Below, in pieces: positions 25,281-34,962 of a stretch of DNA of 64,000 bases. This stretch comes from Dokdonia pacifica. GTDB taxonomy: Bacteria; Bacteroidota; Bacteroidia; Flavobacteriales; Flavobacteriaceae. The stretch lies in contig NZ_FZNY01000012.1 of the NCBI RefSeq assembly GCF_900188275.1, positions 1 to 64,000 of the forward strand, written 5' to 3'. The position numbers and the translations under genes are program-made. The notes under the pieces were generated by a model that had not been told where the DNA came from, ran no database searches, and saw only the letters and a program-made list of their open reading frames with translations. Within the stretch, counting starts at the first letter, position 1; every line of letters starts with the position of its first letter.

Positions 25281-25345
25281 TACGCTTTCGCGAAAGCGAA
25301 CTTGTGAGATTCATGACCAAAGGGAGAGTGAAACGGTAAAGCGTA
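25281..25345 (+). repeat. Long form of the palindrome element (copy e), with clear terminal inverted repeats
   Basis: Begins TACGCTTTCGCGAAAGCG and ends CGGTAAAGCGTA, so TACGCTTT and AAAGCGTA form 8-bp terminal inverted repeats around a ~49-bp interior. It is the best-preserved copy. Confidence 0.85.
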
Positions 25346-25588
25346 CTCATGAGACCTGCCTGCCGATAGTCAGGTTCACAAGCATAAGGATAGCAAAGCG
25401 ATAAAACGTATTCTAAGTGCACAAAAGTTCAATTAGCATTTGCATATATACGACCTACCTCAAAGGCTTTTGAAGCGTCTATATTGAATACATTTTACAC
25501 CACACATAAAACGATATTGATAAGAAAAACATCTAGATATACTGGTTTTTAAATTAATTTTTATAAATTCGAACCATAACAGAACAGA

Positions 25589-26590
25589 ATGGATGTAAAC
25601 GAATCAATATTACAGATAAATCATGACAGTGATGTCCCCAAATATCAACAAATTGTAACATCAATAGTTGATGCTGTTGCAGAAAGCTCTATTAAAAAAG
25701 GAAGTGTGTTACCATCGGTAAATGCCATTTGTAAAACACATAAGTTATCCAGAGATACAGTATTTAAGGCCTACTCTATTTTAAAAGATAATGGTGTTGT
25801 AGATGCGGTACCTAATAAGGGATACTTTGTCGCTCATGACACAAAAAAAGTATTATTAGTTCTAGATACTTTTAAAGCATATAAGGAAGTTCTATACCAT
25901 TCATTTATCAATAATTTACCTGAAAACATTATTTCTGATGTACAATTTCATCACTATAATATTGATAATTTTAAAACGATCATAAATAACAGTCTTGGTA
26001 AGTATTATAAATACATTGTCATGAATTTTGACCACAAAGAAGTGAAAGATGTGGTGTCAAAAATTAATAATGATAAGTTACTACAAATAGATTGGAACAT
26101 CTATACAGATGCTACTAACAACTATGTTTTTCAAGACTTTGGAGAATCTTTCTACACATCAATAACTAAAGCTGAAACAGCACTACGAAAGTACAAAAGG
26201 CTCGATTTCTTATATCCTTCTTTTACCTATCATCCAACAGAAACAGTAGTCTATTTTGAAAAATTTTGTAAAGATTTCAATTTCGATTATCAGATAATTA
26301 CAGATCCTAAGAATTTCAAGGTAGAGAAAGGAGTTGCTTATCTAAGTGTTAGTGACCGTATGCTAGGAAGATTTCTTGAACAGAGTAAAGACAATAATTT
26401 TGAACCTGGAACAGATGTTGGTTTCCTTTCATACAATGAAACCCCTATGAAAAAATTTATTTATAAAGGGATTTCTGTGATTTCAACAGATTTTAAGGAA
26501 TTAGGAACTAAAGCCGCCGAGTTTATTACATCAGATGATCCTATGCAGCACTATGTACCTACTACCCTAACACTTAGAGAGTCCTTATAA
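25589..26590 (+). CDS. GntR-family regulator with sugar-binding-type C-terminal domain (xylose operon)
   Basis: 333 residues. The N-terminal GntR winged helix (about 1-80) reads PKYQQIVTSIVDAVAESSIK, GSVLPSVNAICKTHKLSRDT, FKAYSILKDNGVVDAVPNKG. The rest (about 85-333) resembles a periplasmic-binding/LacI-like ligand domain (KKVLLVLDTF, LLQIDWNIY, DVGFLSYNETPMKKFIYKGI, VISTDFKELGTKAAEF). It is the first gene of the xylose operon, two bases before the kinase. I infer that it senses xylose or xylulose and controls its own operon. This differs from the LacI- or NrtR-type xylose regulators of some other bacteria. Confidence 0.85.
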   Translation: MDVNESILQINHDSDVPKYQQIVTSIVDAVAESSIKKGSVLPSVNAICKTHKLSRDTVFKAYSILKDNGVVDAVPNKGYFVAHDTKKVLLVLDTFKAYKEVLYHSFINNLPENIISDVQFHHYNIDNFKTIINNSLGKYYKYIVMNFDHKEVKDVVSKINNDKLLQIDWNIYTDATNNYVFQDFGESFYTSITKAETALRKYKRLDFLYPSFTYHPTETVVYFEKFCKDFNFDYQIITDPKNFKVEKGVAYLSVSDRMLGRFLEQSKDNNFEPGTDVGFLSYNETPMKKFIYKGISVISTDFKELGTKAAEFITSDDPMQHYVPTTLTLRESL

Positions 26591-26592
26591 AC

Positions 26593-28077
26593 ATGTATAG
26601 TATAGGATTAGATATAGGGAGCTCATCTATTAAAGTAGCTATCGTTAAGATTACTACAGGTGAATGTATGATTAGTTTACAGGAGCCTTCTATAGAGATG
26701 GAAATTCATGCACCCAAAAAGGGTTGGGCAGAACAAGATCCTGCAACATGGTGGGAATATACCTGTAAAGCCATTAAACGCGCTCTAAAAGAAACACAAA
26801 TACCTCCCAAAGACATTCAATCTATAGGGATTGCATATCAAATGCATGGATTAGTACTGGTAGATCATAAAGGAGCAGTTTTACGAAATTCCATTATATG
26901 GTGTGATAGCCGTGCCGTAACAATTGGTCATAAAGCTTATGAAGATTTAGGAACTCAAAAATGTATGAATCAACTTCTTAATGCTCCGGGTAATTTTACA
27001 GCATCCAAGTTAAAATGGGTAAAAGACAATGAGCCAGATGTTTATAATGCTATTCATAAATATATGTTACCTGGTGACTATATTGCTTATAAATTAAGTG
27101 GTACTATTCATACCACTAAAAATGGACTTTCAGAAGGTATTTTATGGGATTATAAAAATCATACCATTGCCGATGTGTTACTAGAACAGTATGGTATTGC
27201 TAAAGACCTCACTCCTACTATTACAGAAAATTTTACACTACAAAGTAAGGTGAACGCAGAAGCATCTGAAGCAACAGGATTACCCGTGGATACACCTATA
27301 ACATATAGAGCTGGTGATCAACCCAACAACGCACTTTCATTAGGAGTTTTTGAATCAGGACAAGCAGCACTCACAGGAGGAACTTCTGGTGTGATCTATG
27401 CAGTCACCGAGCAATCTACATTTAAAGAAATTCAACGTGTAAATCAATTTGCACATGCCAATTACTCGTTTGAAACTCCTACCATAGGAAGGTTGCTAAA
27501 TATAAATGGTGCTGGTATACAATACCGTTGGTTACTCAACAATACAAAAGCCTCATCATATGAAGAAATGAATACAAAAGCAGCTACGATCCCTATTGGA
27601 TCTGATGGCATTATCTTATTGCCTTTTGGTAATGGTGCAGAGCGAATGTTTCATAATCGTATCATAGGGACACACATCAAAAATCTTGATCTAAACCGTC
27701 ATCAAGATGCACATCTTTACAGAGCTGGGCTAGAAGGTATTGCCTTCTCCTTTGTATATGGTATGGAATTATTAAAAGAAGATCATACTCAGATACATAC
27801 ATTACGAGCGGGTAATGACAATTTATTTAGATCAGAAATTTTTGGAACAACGATCGCTACATTACTTGGAAAACCCATTGAAATTTATAATACAACTGGT
27901 GCTGTAGGCGCTGCCAGAGCTGCGAATCTTAAAGATTATGACTTTACATTCTTTAGCAAACAAATAGTTTCAAATGATCATATCATGACCTATCCCCCTT
28001 CCCAAGATATTTCTCCATATCAAAAAGCATATCAACACTGGAAAAAAGAATTAGAACATACATTAAATAACAATTAA
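26593..28077 (+). CDS. xylB: Xylulokinase
   Basis: 494-residue FGGY-family kinase that phosphorylates D-xylulose to xylulose 5-phosphate. The N-terminal ATPase fold begins YSIGLDIGSSSIKVAIV. The FGGY signature region MHGLVLVDHKGAVLRNSIIW and WCDSRA are present. The probable catalytic Asp is in YRAGDQPNNALSLG, and GGTSGVIYAV binds nucleotide. It is preceded by the regulator with a 2-bp gap and followed by xylose isomerase after 4 bp, so the three are translationally close. Length and motifs are normal. Confidence 0.93.
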   Translation: MYSIGLDIGSSSIKVAIVKITTGECMISLQEPSIEMEIHAPKKGWAEQDPATWWEYTCKAIKRALKETQIPPKDIQSIGIAYQMHGLVLVDHKGAVLRNSIIWCDSRAVTIGHKAYEDLGTQKCMNQLLNAPGNFTASKLKWVKDNEPDVYNAIHKYMLPGDYIAYKLSGTIHTTKNGLSEGILWDYKNHTIADVLLEQYGIAKDLTPTITENFTLQSKVNAEASEATGLPVDTPITYRAGDQPNNALSLGVFESGQAALTGGTSGVIYAVTEQSTFKEIQRVNQFAHANYSFETPTIGRLLNINGAGIQYRWLLNNTKASSYEEMNTKAATIPIGSDGIILLPFGNGAERMFHNRIIGTHIKNLDLNRHQDAHLYRAGLEGIAFSFVYGMELLKEDHTQIHTLRAGNDNLFRSEIFGTTIATLLGKPIEIYNTTGAVGAARAANLKDYDFTFFSKQIVSNDHIMTYPPSQDISPYQKAYQHWKKELEHTLNNN

Positions 28078-28081
28078 AATT

Positions 28082-29398
28082 ATGGCTAGCCAAGAGTATT
28101 TTAAAGGTATTCCAAAGATCGCTTATGAAGGACCACAATCAGATAATCCTTTGGCGTATAAATATTACGATCAAGATAAAGTAATTGCAGGAAAAACAAT
28201 GCGACAGCATTTTAAGTTTGCCATTGCCTATTGGCATACTTTCTGTGGTCAAGGATCTGATCCTTTTGGACCCGGCACGCAAAGTTTTGCTTGGGATAGC
28301 GCCTCAGACCCTATACAAGCCGCAAAAGATAAGGCAGATGCTGCTTTTGAATTTATTTCAAAATTAGGGTTTGATTATTTCTGTTTTCATGATTTTGACC
28401 TTGTACAAGAAGCAGCCACATTTACTGCATCTGAAAAACGTCTTCATACGATTGTAGATTATATCCAACAAAAGAAAAATGAAACAGATATTCAACTCCT
28501 TTGGGGAACTGCTAATTGCTTTTCTAATCCGCGATATATGAATGGTGCAGCTACCAATCCTCAGTTTGATGTAGTGGCTAGAGCAGGTGCACAAATAAAA
28601 CTAGCACTAGATGCAACTATTAAGTTAAACGGTGAAAACTATGTGTTTTGGGGTGGTCGTGAAGGCTATATGTCTTTACTAAATACAGATATGCATAGAG
28701 AGTTAGACCATATGGGACAGTTCTTAACAATGGCAAGAGATTATGCACGATCACAAGGTTTTAAAGGTACTTTCTTCATAGAGCCAAAACCTATGGAACC
28801 TATGAAACATCAATACGATTTTGATGCTGCTACGGCCATTGGATTCTTAAAAGAGTATGGACTTGACAAAGATTTTAAATTAAATATAGAAGTGAATCAC
28901 GCGACATTAGCACAACACACGTTCCAACACGAACTGGAAGTAGCAGCTAAAGCAAATATGCTAGGTAGTATAGATGCCAATAGAGGTGATTATCAAAATG
29001 GTTGGGATACAGATCAGTTTCCAAATAATATCCAAGAAACCACCGAAGCCATGTTGGTATTTTTAAAAGCTGGTGGTTTACAAGGAGGTGGTATTAATTT
29101 TGACGCTAAAATAAGGCGTAATTCTACCGATATGGAAGATGTTTTTTATGCACATATTGGAGGCGCAGATACATTTGCCAGAGCACTTATTACTGCAGAT
29201 AAGATTATGACATCATCATCCTATCTAAAACTAAGAGAAGAACGTTATAGTTCCTTTGATGCAGGAAAAGGAAAAGCATTTGAAACTGGTCAATTGAAAC
29301 TTCAAGACTTGTATGAGATCGCAAAAGAAAATGGCGAACTTCCTTTACAAAGTGGTAAGCAAGAGCTTTTTGAAAACATCATTAATCAATATATCTAA
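28082..29398 (+). CDS. xylA: Xylose isomerase
   Basis: 438 residues, the length of class II xylose isomerases, converting D-xylose to D-xylulose with two divalent metals. Recognisable sequence includes FGPGTQSFAWD, FCFHDFDLVQE (catalytic His/Asp), WGGREGYMSLLNTDM, FFIEPKPMEPMKHQYDFDAA (Glu/Lys at the metal site), NIEVNHATLAQHTFQHEL and GSIDANRGDYQNGWDTDQFP. All expected metal ligands appear present. It is co-transcribed between the kinase and the symporter. Confidence 0.97.
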   Translation: MASQEYFKGIPKIAYEGPQSDNPLAYKYYDQDKVIAGKTMRQHFKFAIAYWHTFCGQGSDPFGPGTQSFAWDSASDPIQAAKDKADAAFEFISKLGFDYFCFHDFDLVQEAATFTASEKRLHTIVDYIQQKKNETDIQLLWGTANCFSNPRYMNGAATNPQFDVVARAGAQIKLALDATIKLNGENYVFWGGREGYMSLLNTDMHRELDHMGQFLTMARDYARSQGFKGTFFIEPKPMEPMKHQYDFDAATAIGFLKEYGLDKDFKLNIEVNHATLAQHTFQHELEVAAKANMLGSIDANRGDYQNGWDTDQFPNNIQETTEAMLVFLKAGGLQGGGINFDAKIRRNSTDMEDVFYAHIGGADTFARALITADKIMTSSSYLKLREERYSSFDAGKGKAFETGQLKLQDLYEIAKENGELPLQSGKQELFENIINQYI

Positions 29399-29409
29399 AC
29401 ACCCATTTT

Positions 29410-30828
29410 ATGGCTTCTTCTAAGAATTCTTCATACCTAATTAAATTAGCCATGATCGCTACTTTAGGAGGGCTCCTTTTTGGTTATGATACGGGAGTTA
29501 TCTCAGGAACAGTGGGTTCTTTAGAAAGCTTTTTTGTGACACCAAAAAACCTTAGCGAAAATGCAGCAAGTGCTTTTAAAGGGTTTATTGTTTCCAGTGC
29601 TTTGATTGGATGTATTATAGGAGGCATACTGAGTGGTTTTATTAGTACTGCCGTAGGTAGGAAGAAAGGACTTGTTATAGCGGGTATTTTATTCCTCATT
29701 TCTGCATTAGGATCGGCGATGCCTGAACTATTACTAAAACCTATTGGAGAAGCAGATCATACATTTTCTACTATTTTCATCATTTACAGAGTGATCGGAG
29801 GTATTGGTGTAGGACTAGCGTCTATGCTATCTCCCTTATATATTGCAGAAATAGCGCCTGCAAAAAAAAGAGGTCAATTAGTATCGTATAATCAATTAGC
29901 AATCATTGCTGGGTTTATGGTGGTCTATTTTGTCAACTATTTTATCTCTAAGTTTGGCGGTTCTGACCAATGGCTCAATACTGTAGGCTGGCGATGGATG
30001 TTTGCTTCAGAAATCATACCCGCAGTATTATTCTTACTATTGCTATTTTTTGTGCCCGACACGCCACGATCGCTAATGCTTAAAAATAAACAAGAACAAG
30101 CATTAGAAGTATTGATCAACGTAAATGGTGAATCTGAGGCCCATAAGATACAGGAAGAGATAAAAACCTCTATTCATAAACCAGATTCAAAAAAACTACT
30201 TTCATTTGGTTGGGCGGTTATTATTATTGGAGTACTACTTTCTGTTTTTCAACAGTTTGTTGGGATTAATGTGGTTTTATATTATGCCCCAGAAATCTTT
30301 AAAAATATAAATCCAGATACCGATGGTGCTCTTTTACAAACCATCATTGTGGGTATTGTCAATTTCTTATTTACCATTATTGCTATCAAAACAGTAGATA
30401 GCTACGGAAGAAAGCCTTTAATGATGATAGGTGCCTTAGGAATGTCCTTAGCAATGCTTTCATTAGGTTTTGTTTTTTATGCCGAATCTACAGGCTATCT
30501 CGCTCTCGTATGCATGATAATTTATGTCGCTAGTTTTGCACTTAGCTGGGGACCTGTAACCTGGGTATTATTATCAGAGATATTTCCAAATAAAATTCGT
30601 GGACGAGCCATGGCAATTGCAGTGGCAGCACAATGGATCGCAAATTATGCAGTCTCTTTTACATTCCCTATGATGGATGATAACCGCTATCTTACTGAGC
30701 ATTTTCACAATGGATTTGCTTATTGGGTATATGGCATTATGGGCATTTTAGCTTTTCTATTTGTCAAGAGGTTTATTCCTGAAACCAAAGGAAAAACACT
30801 CGAAGAGATGGAAGAATTATGGAAATAA
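29410..30828 (+). CDS. xylE: Sugar-porter MFS transporter, probable D-xylose:H+ symporter
   Basis: 472 residues, 12 predicted membrane helices. Sugar-porter signatures are present: LLFGYDTGVISG in helix 1, GRKKGLVIAG after helix 2, PLYIAEIAPAKKRGQLVSYNQL after helix 4, GRKPLMMIG, SEIFPNKIRGRAMAIAVAAQ and PETKGKTLEEME at the C-terminus. The position after xylA/xylB makes xylose the obvious substrate, in the inner membrane. Eleven nt separate it from xylA and 30 nt from the xylosidase. Confidence 0.92.
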   Translation: MASSKNSSYLIKLAMIATLGGLLFGYDTGVISGTVGSLESFFVTPKNLSENAASAFKGFIVSSALIGCIIGGILSGFISTAVGRKKGLVIAGILFLISALGSAMPELLLKPIGEADHTFSTIFIIYRVIGGIGVGLASMLSPLYIAEIAPAKKRGQLVSYNQLAIIAGFMVVYFVNYFISKFGGSDQWLNTVGWRWMFASEIIPAVLFLLLLFFVPDTPRSLMLKNKQEQALEVLINVNGESEAHKIQEEIKTSIHKPDSKKLLSFGWAVIIIGVLLSVFQQFVGINVVLYYAPEIFKNINPDTDGALLQTIIVGIVNFLFTIIAIKTVDSYGRKPLMMIGALGMSLAMLSLGFVFYAESTGYLALVCMIIYVASFALSWGPVTWVLLSEIFPNKIRGRAMAIAVAAQWIANYAVSFTFPMMDDNRYLTEHFHNGFAYWVYGIMGILAFLFVKRFIPETKGKTLEEMEELWK

Positions 30829-30858
30829 TATATATAAGATACTATAAATAATCATCGT

Positions 30859-33528
30859 ATGAATACGCAATCAGATCGAATTATATTTACTTTAAAAACT
30901 GTCCACAAATTCTTAATAGGTGTTATTTTAATATCGCTATTTTGTGCCTGTACCGAGCATACTACAACTACCTATGAGTATACATTTCAAAACCCTAAGA
31001 TATCATTTGAGGAAAGAGCTACAGATTTGATCCATCAGATGACATTAGGTGAGAAAGTATCACAAATGCGATATGATGCTCCAGAAATAGAGCGATTAGG
31101 AGTCCCTGCCTACAATTGGTGGAACGAATGCCTTCATGGTGTTGCTCGTGCTGGAGAAGCCACTGTATTTCCACAAGGAATTGGTATGGGAGCAACATGG
31201 AATCCAACGTTAATCCATGATATGGGCGTTGCCGTTTCTGATGAGGCGCGTGCGAAACATCATAAATTCGCCAAGGAAGGAAAGAGAGGTATTTATCAAG
31301 GGTTGACCTTTTGGACACCTAACATTAATATCTTTAGAGACCCTAGATGGGGACGCGGTCAAGAAACCTATGGAGAAGATCCCTATTTAACCAGTAGAAT
31401 TGGCGTCAATTACATCAAAGGACTACAAGGAGACGATCCTAAATATTTAAAACTAGTCGCAACTGCCAAACATTTTGCGGTACATAGTGGTCCTGAGAAG
31501 TCTAGACATCAAGATAATTATCAGGTATCCAATAGAGATTTGTATGAAACCTATCTCCCTGCATTTGAAGCGGCTGTCAAAGAAGCTAAGGTACACTCCA
31601 TAATGTGTGCCTATAATAGATTTAGAGATGAAGCCTGCTGTGGCAGCAATTTATTACTTCAAAAAATCTTACGAGACGATTGGGACTTTCAAGGGTATGT
31701 GGTATCAGACTGTTGGGCGATAGCAGATTTTTGGGAACCTAACAGACATGGTCTTACTGAGACAGCTGCAGAAGCTGGTGCATTGGCTGTAACTAGTGGT
31801 ACCGATTTAAATTGTGGTAATGTATACGACCCTAATTTAAAAGAAGCTGTACTCAAAGAGCTCATAGATGAATCCAAATTAGACATTGCTTTGAAACGCT
31901 TATTTACGGCTCGTTTTAAACTCGGTATGTTTGATGCAGCTGAAGATGTAAAATGGGCACAAACCCCGTATGATGTGGTCGCAAGTGATAAACACTACCA
32001 ACTTTCTGAAAAAGTTGCAAGAGAATCTATGGTATTGCTTAAAAACGAGGACCAATTGTTACCGCTATCCAAAGACATTACCTCCATTGCAGTGATTGGT
32101 CCAAATGCAAATTCAAAACAAGCCTTACTAGGAAACTATCATGGAACACCTCATCAATTTATTACTCCTCTGAAAGCTATCAAAGACAAACTCCCCAATG
32201 CACAAATCAATTATGCATTAGGAAGTGATGTAGCAGAAGGATGGCCTATTTTAGAACCCATTCCCACTTCTGTACTTAAAAATGGAGATAAAAAAGGTTT
32301 AAAAGGAGCCTATTTCGCCAATAGATCTTGGGAAGGTGAACCCGCATTGGTAAGAAATGATACTGCCGTTCATTTTATCTGGATGCCAGAAAAACCTGTA
32401 AAAGATATTCAGAATGATGAATTTTCGGTTAGGTGGACAGGGCAAATTATTCCTAAAGAAACAGGTTCCTATCGAATAGGATTGAAAGCAAGTAGCGGTG
32501 GAAAAATCTATTTTAATGAACAATTACAATTTGAGTTTAGTGATGATCATGAACCAAAAACTAGATATTTTGATACTGAGCTTACCAAAGGAGTTGCCTA
32601 CGATATTAAAATAGACTACTTCAATTATCACACAGACCCTCAAGCTCATTTGGTATGGGCAAAAAAGGATCAAGACTTATTAAGCCCTGCTATTGAAGCA
32701 GCTAAAAAATCAGATGTGGTGGTGCTTTGTTTAGGCTTATCTCCTAATATAGAAGGAGAAGAAATGCCCGTCTTACTCGAAGGGTTTGATAAAGGAGATC
32801 GTTCTGAGATTACACTTCCTAAAACACAAATAAGATTACTCAAAGAGATTCATGCGCTAGGAAAACCTACCGTATTGGTACTTATGAATGGAAGTGCCCT
32901 AGCAGTCAATTGGGCAGATGAAAACATTCCTGCTATTCTTGAAGCATGGTATCCCGGAGAATTTGGTGGAAAGGCTATTGCCGATGTGTTATTTGGAGAT
33001 TACAATCCAGCGGGTAGATTGCCGGTTACTTTTTACAAATCTGTAGAGAACTTACCAGATTTTAAGTCTTACGATATGGGAAATAGAACCTACAAATATT
33101 TTAAAGGAGATCCCTTATATGCATTTGGCCACGGACTAAGTTATACTAATTTTATCTATACAAATTTAGAAGTATCTGATGTTGTAGAAGCCCAAAAAGA
33201 GATCGCTTTAAAGGTTGCAGTAACCAACGCTGGTAAGGTAGATGGCGACGAAGTCGTACAAGTGTATATCACCCATATCAATAGTACAAATGATGCTCCT
33301 ATACGATCGCTAGTAGGTTTTAAACGTATTCATTTAAAAGCAAATGAGACAAAAACAGTTGATTTTAGCATCACACCAAAACTGTATGCACAATTAGATG
33401 AAGCAGGTAACAAGATATATCTAGAAGGGAAAATGTCCATCAGTATTGGTGGTAGACAACCTACTGCCGATGAGCTCAACAATTCTGTGGCTACTAATTT
33501 AGTATCTAAGGTGGTTACTATAAAATAG
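30859..33528 (+). CDS. GH3 beta-xylosidase-type lipoprotein with PA14 insert
   Basis: 889 residues. The N-terminus has a lipoprotein signal (LIGVILISLFCAC then TEHTT). The GH3 N-domain reads FQNPKISFEERATDLIHQMT, YNWWNECLHGVARAG, FWTPNINIFRDPRWGRGQET and GYVVSDCWAI, where the Asp is the expected nucleophile. The C-domain follows with a PA14 module (about 470-620, LKGAYFANRSWEGEP, SGGKIYFNEQL). A fibronectin-III-like end reads VTNAGKVDGDEVVQVYI. NWWNECLHG is typical of xylosidase/arabinosidase GH3 members. As the last operon gene it probably releases xylose from xylo-oligosaccharides at the cell envelope to feed XylE. Confidence 0.9.
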   Translation: MNTQSDRIIFTLKTVHKFLIGVILISLFCACTEHTTTTYEYTFQNPKISFEERATDLIHQMTLGEKVSQMRYDAPEIERLGVPAYNWWNECLHGVARAGEATVFPQGIGMGATWNPTLIHDMGVAVSDEARAKHHKFAKEGKRGIYQGLTFWTPNINIFRDPRWGRGQETYGEDPYLTSRIGVNYIKGLQGDDPKYLKLVATAKHFAVHSGPEKSRHQDNYQVSNRDLYETYLPAFEAAVKEAKVHSIMCAYNRFRDEACCGSNLLLQKILRDDWDFQGYVVSDCWAIADFWEPNRHGLTETAAEAGALAVTSGTDLNCGNVYDPNLKEAVLKELIDESKLDIALKRLFTARFKLGMFDAAEDVKWAQTPYDVVASDKHYQLSEKVARESMVLLKNEDQLLPLSKDITSIAVIGPNANSKQALLGNYHGTPHQFITPLKAIKDKLPNAQINYALGSDVAEGWPILEPIPTSVLKNGDKKGLKGAYFANRSWEGEPALVRNDTAVHFIWMPEKPVKDIQNDEFSVRWTGQIIPKETGSYRIGLKASSGGKIYFNEQLQFEFSDDHEPKTRYFDTELTKGVAYDIKIDYFNYHTDPQAHLVWAKKDQDLLSPAIEAAKKSDVVVLCLGLSPNIEGEEMPVLLEGFDKGDRSEITLPKTQIRLLKEIHALGKPTVLVLMNGSALAVNWADENIPAILEAWYPGEFGGKAIADVLFGDYNPAGRLPVTFYKSVENLPDFKSYDMGNRTYKYFKGDPLYAFGHGLSYTNFIYTNLEVSDVVEAQKEIALKVAVTNAGKVDGDEVVQVYITHINSTNDAPIRSLVGFKRIHLKANETKTVDFSITPKLYAQLDEAGNKIYLEGKMSISIGGRQPTADELNNSVATNLVSKVVTIK

Positions 33529-33543
33529 GGAATTCAATAAGAA

Positions 33544-33642
33544 TGTCACCTCGAGCGCAGTCGAGAGCTCACTTAGTACTCATTATCTTTCAGAAAGGTT
33601 TCGACTGTGCTCGACCAGACAAGAAGTAAAACAGATGTTGTA
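33544..33642. repeat. 99-bp direct repeat, copy 1
   Basis: Begins TGTCACCTCGAGCGCAGTCG and ends AAACAGATGTTGTA. Nearly identical to 33796-33894, same length. It contains inverted pieces CGAGCGCAGTCGAG and TCGACTGTGCTCGA. Confidence 0.85.
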
Positions 33643-33686
33643 TTTTCATTCTTTTCCTCAAATCCTAAAGGATGGAATGAAAATTT
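33641..33686 (+). repeat. 45-bp dispersed repeat, inverted relative to 37944
   Basis: Runs from TATTTTCATTCTTTTCC to GGAATGAAAATT with internal ends ATTTTCATTC / GAATGAAAAT. The reverse complement is found at 37944-37989 with about two mismatches. Confidence 0.75.
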
Positions 33687-33795
33687 TTACTATTTCCCCT
33701 TTAGCATTGGAAAAATAGTAGAAATAGCATCAAATGCACAACGGATTCAATAGTACATATTATTAAATACTAGTAATTAAATAGTCGCACTATAC

Positions 33796-33894
33796 TGTCA
33801 TCTCGAGCGCAGTCGAGAGCTTAGTTAGTACTCATTGTAATTCAGAAAGGTTTCGACTGTGCTCGACCAGACAAGAAGTAAAACAGATGTTGTA
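33796..33894. repeat. 99-bp direct repeat, copy 2
   Basis: Second copy of the 33544 repeat, beginning TGTCATCTCGAGCGCAGTCG, 252 bp downstream. Differences are a handful of single bases. Confidence 0.85.
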
Positions 33895-33971
33895 GGTGCA
33901 AAAGCGACCACTACCCTATTTAGAATCATTAAGATAATGGAATACGATATATCTATGAAAATGTATCTAAG

Positions 33972-33991
33972 TACGCTTTCGCGAAAGCGTA
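33972..33991. repeat. CTTTCGCGAAAG palindrome copy (20 bp)
   Basis: Perfect TACGCTTTCGCGAAAGCGTA between convergent genes. Confidence 0.9.
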
Positions 33992-34050
33992 TAAAGTCAA
34001 ATCCTATGTATTTTAAAAAATTCGATACAACATAAACGATGTCTTATAAC

Positions 34051-34962
34051 TTATTCATTAGCAGAGGCAATAATAGACGTAGATAAACGTGTTCCTTTTT
34101 TCTTATTGAAATAATGACGTAAAGCTCCTCCTTTTACATTATTAACATCAAATTCAATGATAAAGGCAGTCTTATCTATTTTGGTTAATAATCGATACAA
34201 TTTCCGAATATCAATACGATTTACTACCGTATGAATAATACGTATCTCTTCTTGCTGCCCTGAACTACCATATCCTGAAGCGCCTTTATAAACAGTAACT
34301 CCTACCCCTATTTCGGCTAATAATGCACTTTCAATTTGGGTAGCTTTTTTAGAAATAATAGTAAAGCCTACAAAATCTTCAAATCCTTCTATGACTAGAT
34401 CAATTATTTTGGCGGTAACGATATACGTCAATATAGAATACATCGCCACTTCGGTAGAGATCACAAAAGCAGTAATCATAAAAAGGATACTATTAAATAT
34501 AAGAATGTTCTTTCCGATACTAATCCCAAATCGATCATAAATAAAAATTCCCAATATTTCTGATCCGTCCAATACAGAACCATTTCTAATGGCAAGACCA
34601 ATTCCTAAGCCTAAAAACAAACCTCCAAAAATGGCAATTAAGAGTTTATCATCGGTAATTACTGGAAAGGTTTCTAAATGAATAGAAATAGAAAGCAATA
34701 GGATAGAAATGATTGATTTAATTAAAATACGTTTGGATATCGTAAATATCCCGATAATTATAAAAGGAATACTTGCGCCTATCAGAATAAAAGAAATATC
34801 TATCTCAAGAATTTTACTCAATAAAATAGCAATTCCTGTAACACCACCGTCTAAAAAACCATTAGGCAGTAAAAAAGCTTTTAGCCCAATACTTGCAAGG
34901 ATAATCCCAAATAGAATCTGAATATATTCTTTTATAAAACCGATGAGTGTGCCTTTATTCAT
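34051..34962 (-). CDS. YitT/DUF2179 family membrane protein
   Basis: 303 residues. Five to six membrane helices (about 1-200) include FGIILASIGLKAFLLPNGFLDG, GVTGIAILLS and GLGIGLAIRNGSVLDGSEIL, the YitT pattern. The C-terminal soluble DUF2179 domain (about 215-295) reads GVGVTVYKGASGYGSSGQQE and IIHTVVNRIDIRKLYRLLTK. The family is widespread and mostly uncharacterised, so I state no activity. It stands alone, divergent from the tRNA region. Confidence 0.9.
   Translation of the reverse strand: MNKGTLIGFIKEYIQILFGIILASIGLKAFLLPNGFLDGGVTGIAILLSKILEIDISFILIGASIPFIIIGIFTISKRILIKSIISILLLSISIHLETFPVITDDKLLIAIFGGLFLGLGIGLAIRNGSVLDGSEILGIFIYDRFGISIGKNILIFNSILFMITAFVISTEVAMYSILTYIVTAKIIDLVIEGFEDFVGFTIISKKATQIESALLAEIGVGVTVYKGASGYGSSGQQEEIRIIHTVVNRIDIRKLYRLLTKIDKTAFIIEFDVNNVKGGALRHYFNKKKGTRLSTSIIASANE

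Larger units (their letters stand above)
25129..25588. other. Regulatory gap upstream of the xylose operon
   Basis: Contains the terminator of the previous gene (25150-25185) and the long palindrome element (25281-25345). A further short inverted repeat, CCTGCCTGCCGATAGTCAGG-like, begins near 25353, and a similar sequence is near 19984. An AT-rich stretch with TAAATTCG at about 25565 could be a -7 box for the operon. No gene seen. Confidence 0.5.
33529..34050. other. Repeat-rich intergenic region
   Basis: 520 bp between convergent xylosidase and YitT genes, made largely of the two 99-bp direct repeats, the 45-bp repeat and a palindrome copy. No gene seen. Confidence 0.7.

Noticed and set aside
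33544-33894. Insertion sequence suggested by the two 99-bp repeats
   Set aside because: There is no transposase frame between or near them and the enclosed DNA is only about 150 bp.
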